Assembly (NCBI RefSeq): GCF_037023725.1
Contig: NZ_CP146077.1
Span: 4,863,501-4,927,500 of the forward strand
Reading direction: 5' to 3'
DNA from: Pseudomonas bubulae
Lineage (GTDB): Bacteria > Pseudomonadota > Gammaproteobacteria > Pseudomonadales > Pseudomonadaceae
DNA: 64,000 bases
The notes beneath the pieces were generated by a model. It did not search any database. It was not told the DNA's origin and was given only the letters and a program-made list of their open reading frames with translations. Each line of letters starts with the position of its first letter. The stretch's first letter is position 1. Shown piece after piece: positions 63,204 through 64,000 of this stretch. The position numbers and the translations under genes are program-made.

Positions 63204-63319
63204 CTTGACGATGACCTACTCTCACATGGGGAAACCCCACACTACCATCGGCGATGCATCGTTTCACTACTGAGTTCGGGATGGGATCAGGTGGTTCCAA
63301 TGCTCTATGGTCGTCAAGA
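63204..63319 (-). rRNA. rrf: 5S ribosomal RNA
   Basis: The minus strand reads TTGACGACCATAGAGC and on through GGAACCACCTGATCCCATCC, CGAACTCAG, and CCCATGTGAGAGTAGGTCA, the standard pseudomonad 5S sequence of about 116 nt. Ends are approximate to within a few bases. It lies between the 23S gene (spacer about 160 nt) and the operon terminator. Confidence 0.95.
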
Positions 63320-63480
63320 AATTCGGTAGCCAGGTCGTTTACCTTTCGGTTTACGCTCCAGCGAATGGGTATGTAATAGATGTGGTGTTTTGTGAACTGC
63401 AAACTTTCGGTTTGTATCGTCTTCACACACCGCAATTCGCATGCTCTTGTGTTCAAGGGCGCAAATTGCTTGGGTGTTAT

Positions 63481-64000
<520 letters not shown>

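Noticed and set aside
63270..63310. GGAACC followed by CCC-rich sequence resembling a hrp box on the minus strand
   Set aside because: It is part of the 5S rRNA gene and the spacing does not fit.

Overview
The window is a stretch of Pseudomonas chromosome, most likely from the P. fluorescens group. Pointers are the order ispE, tRNA-Gln, prs, rplY, pth, ychF, the 313-residue Prs, inverted pairs of the typical pseudomonad GGGAGCGGGCTTGCTCGCGA-type REP repeat, an MksBEF condensin operon, and an rRNA operon end. No integrase, transposase, phage gene or CRISPR array was seen.

Layout. (1) 1-5481: housekeeping block (ispE 3' part, tRNA-Gln, prs, rplY, pth, ychF) with three clear terminators, then a FUSC-type membrane protein. 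(2) 5507-27412: a complete Hrp-type (Hrc1/rsp-rsc) type III secretion cluster. A single HrpR/S-like enhancer-binding protein leads a plus-strand block (pilin, hrpB, hrcJ, hrpD, hrpE, hrpF, hrcC, hrpT). It converges with a minus-strand block (hrpJ, hrcV, hrpQ, hrcN, hrpO, hrpP, hrcQ, hrcR, hrcS, hrcT, hrcU, then an AvrE-family effector). At the far end hrpL is transcribed divergently from hrpJ. Four sequences fit the hrp box (GGAACY-N16-yCACnnA) and one fits a sigma-54 promoter before hrpL. This reads as a cascade: EBP to sigma-54 promoter to HrpL to hrp boxes. The avrE-like gene and hrpF are each broken by one missing base in a homopolymer, which is the most provocative observation here.

(3) 27493-32836: Fsr-like MFS pump, tRNA-Met, an orphan GT-C-type membrane glycosyltransferase, a cupin, tRNA-Phe, and a D-lactate dehydrogenase-like flavoprotein. 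(4) 32927-47860: a six-gene chaperone-usher fimbrial operon enclosed by an Rcs/Pvr (Roc)-type signalling set: an RcsC-like kinase with an Hpt domain upstream, then two RcsB-like regulators, an EAL-domain response regulator and a second hybrid kinase without Hpt downstream. (5) 47933-54491: Dyp peroxidase, soluble PAS chemoreceptor, AtoE-like fatty-acid transporter, beta-carbonic anhydrase, a small acidic protein, rimI and a HolD (psi)-like gene. (6) 54636-59390: mksF-mksE-mksB. (7) 59448-63013: PqiB-like six-MCE protein and a PqiA split into two genes. (8) 63160-64000: rRNA operon end (terminator, 5S, 3' part of 23S) on the minus strand.

Limits: all assignments come from reading the sequence and recall of families; no database search was run. 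Start codons were chosen from visible ribosome-binding sites, overlaps and family length, and are flagged where uncertain.
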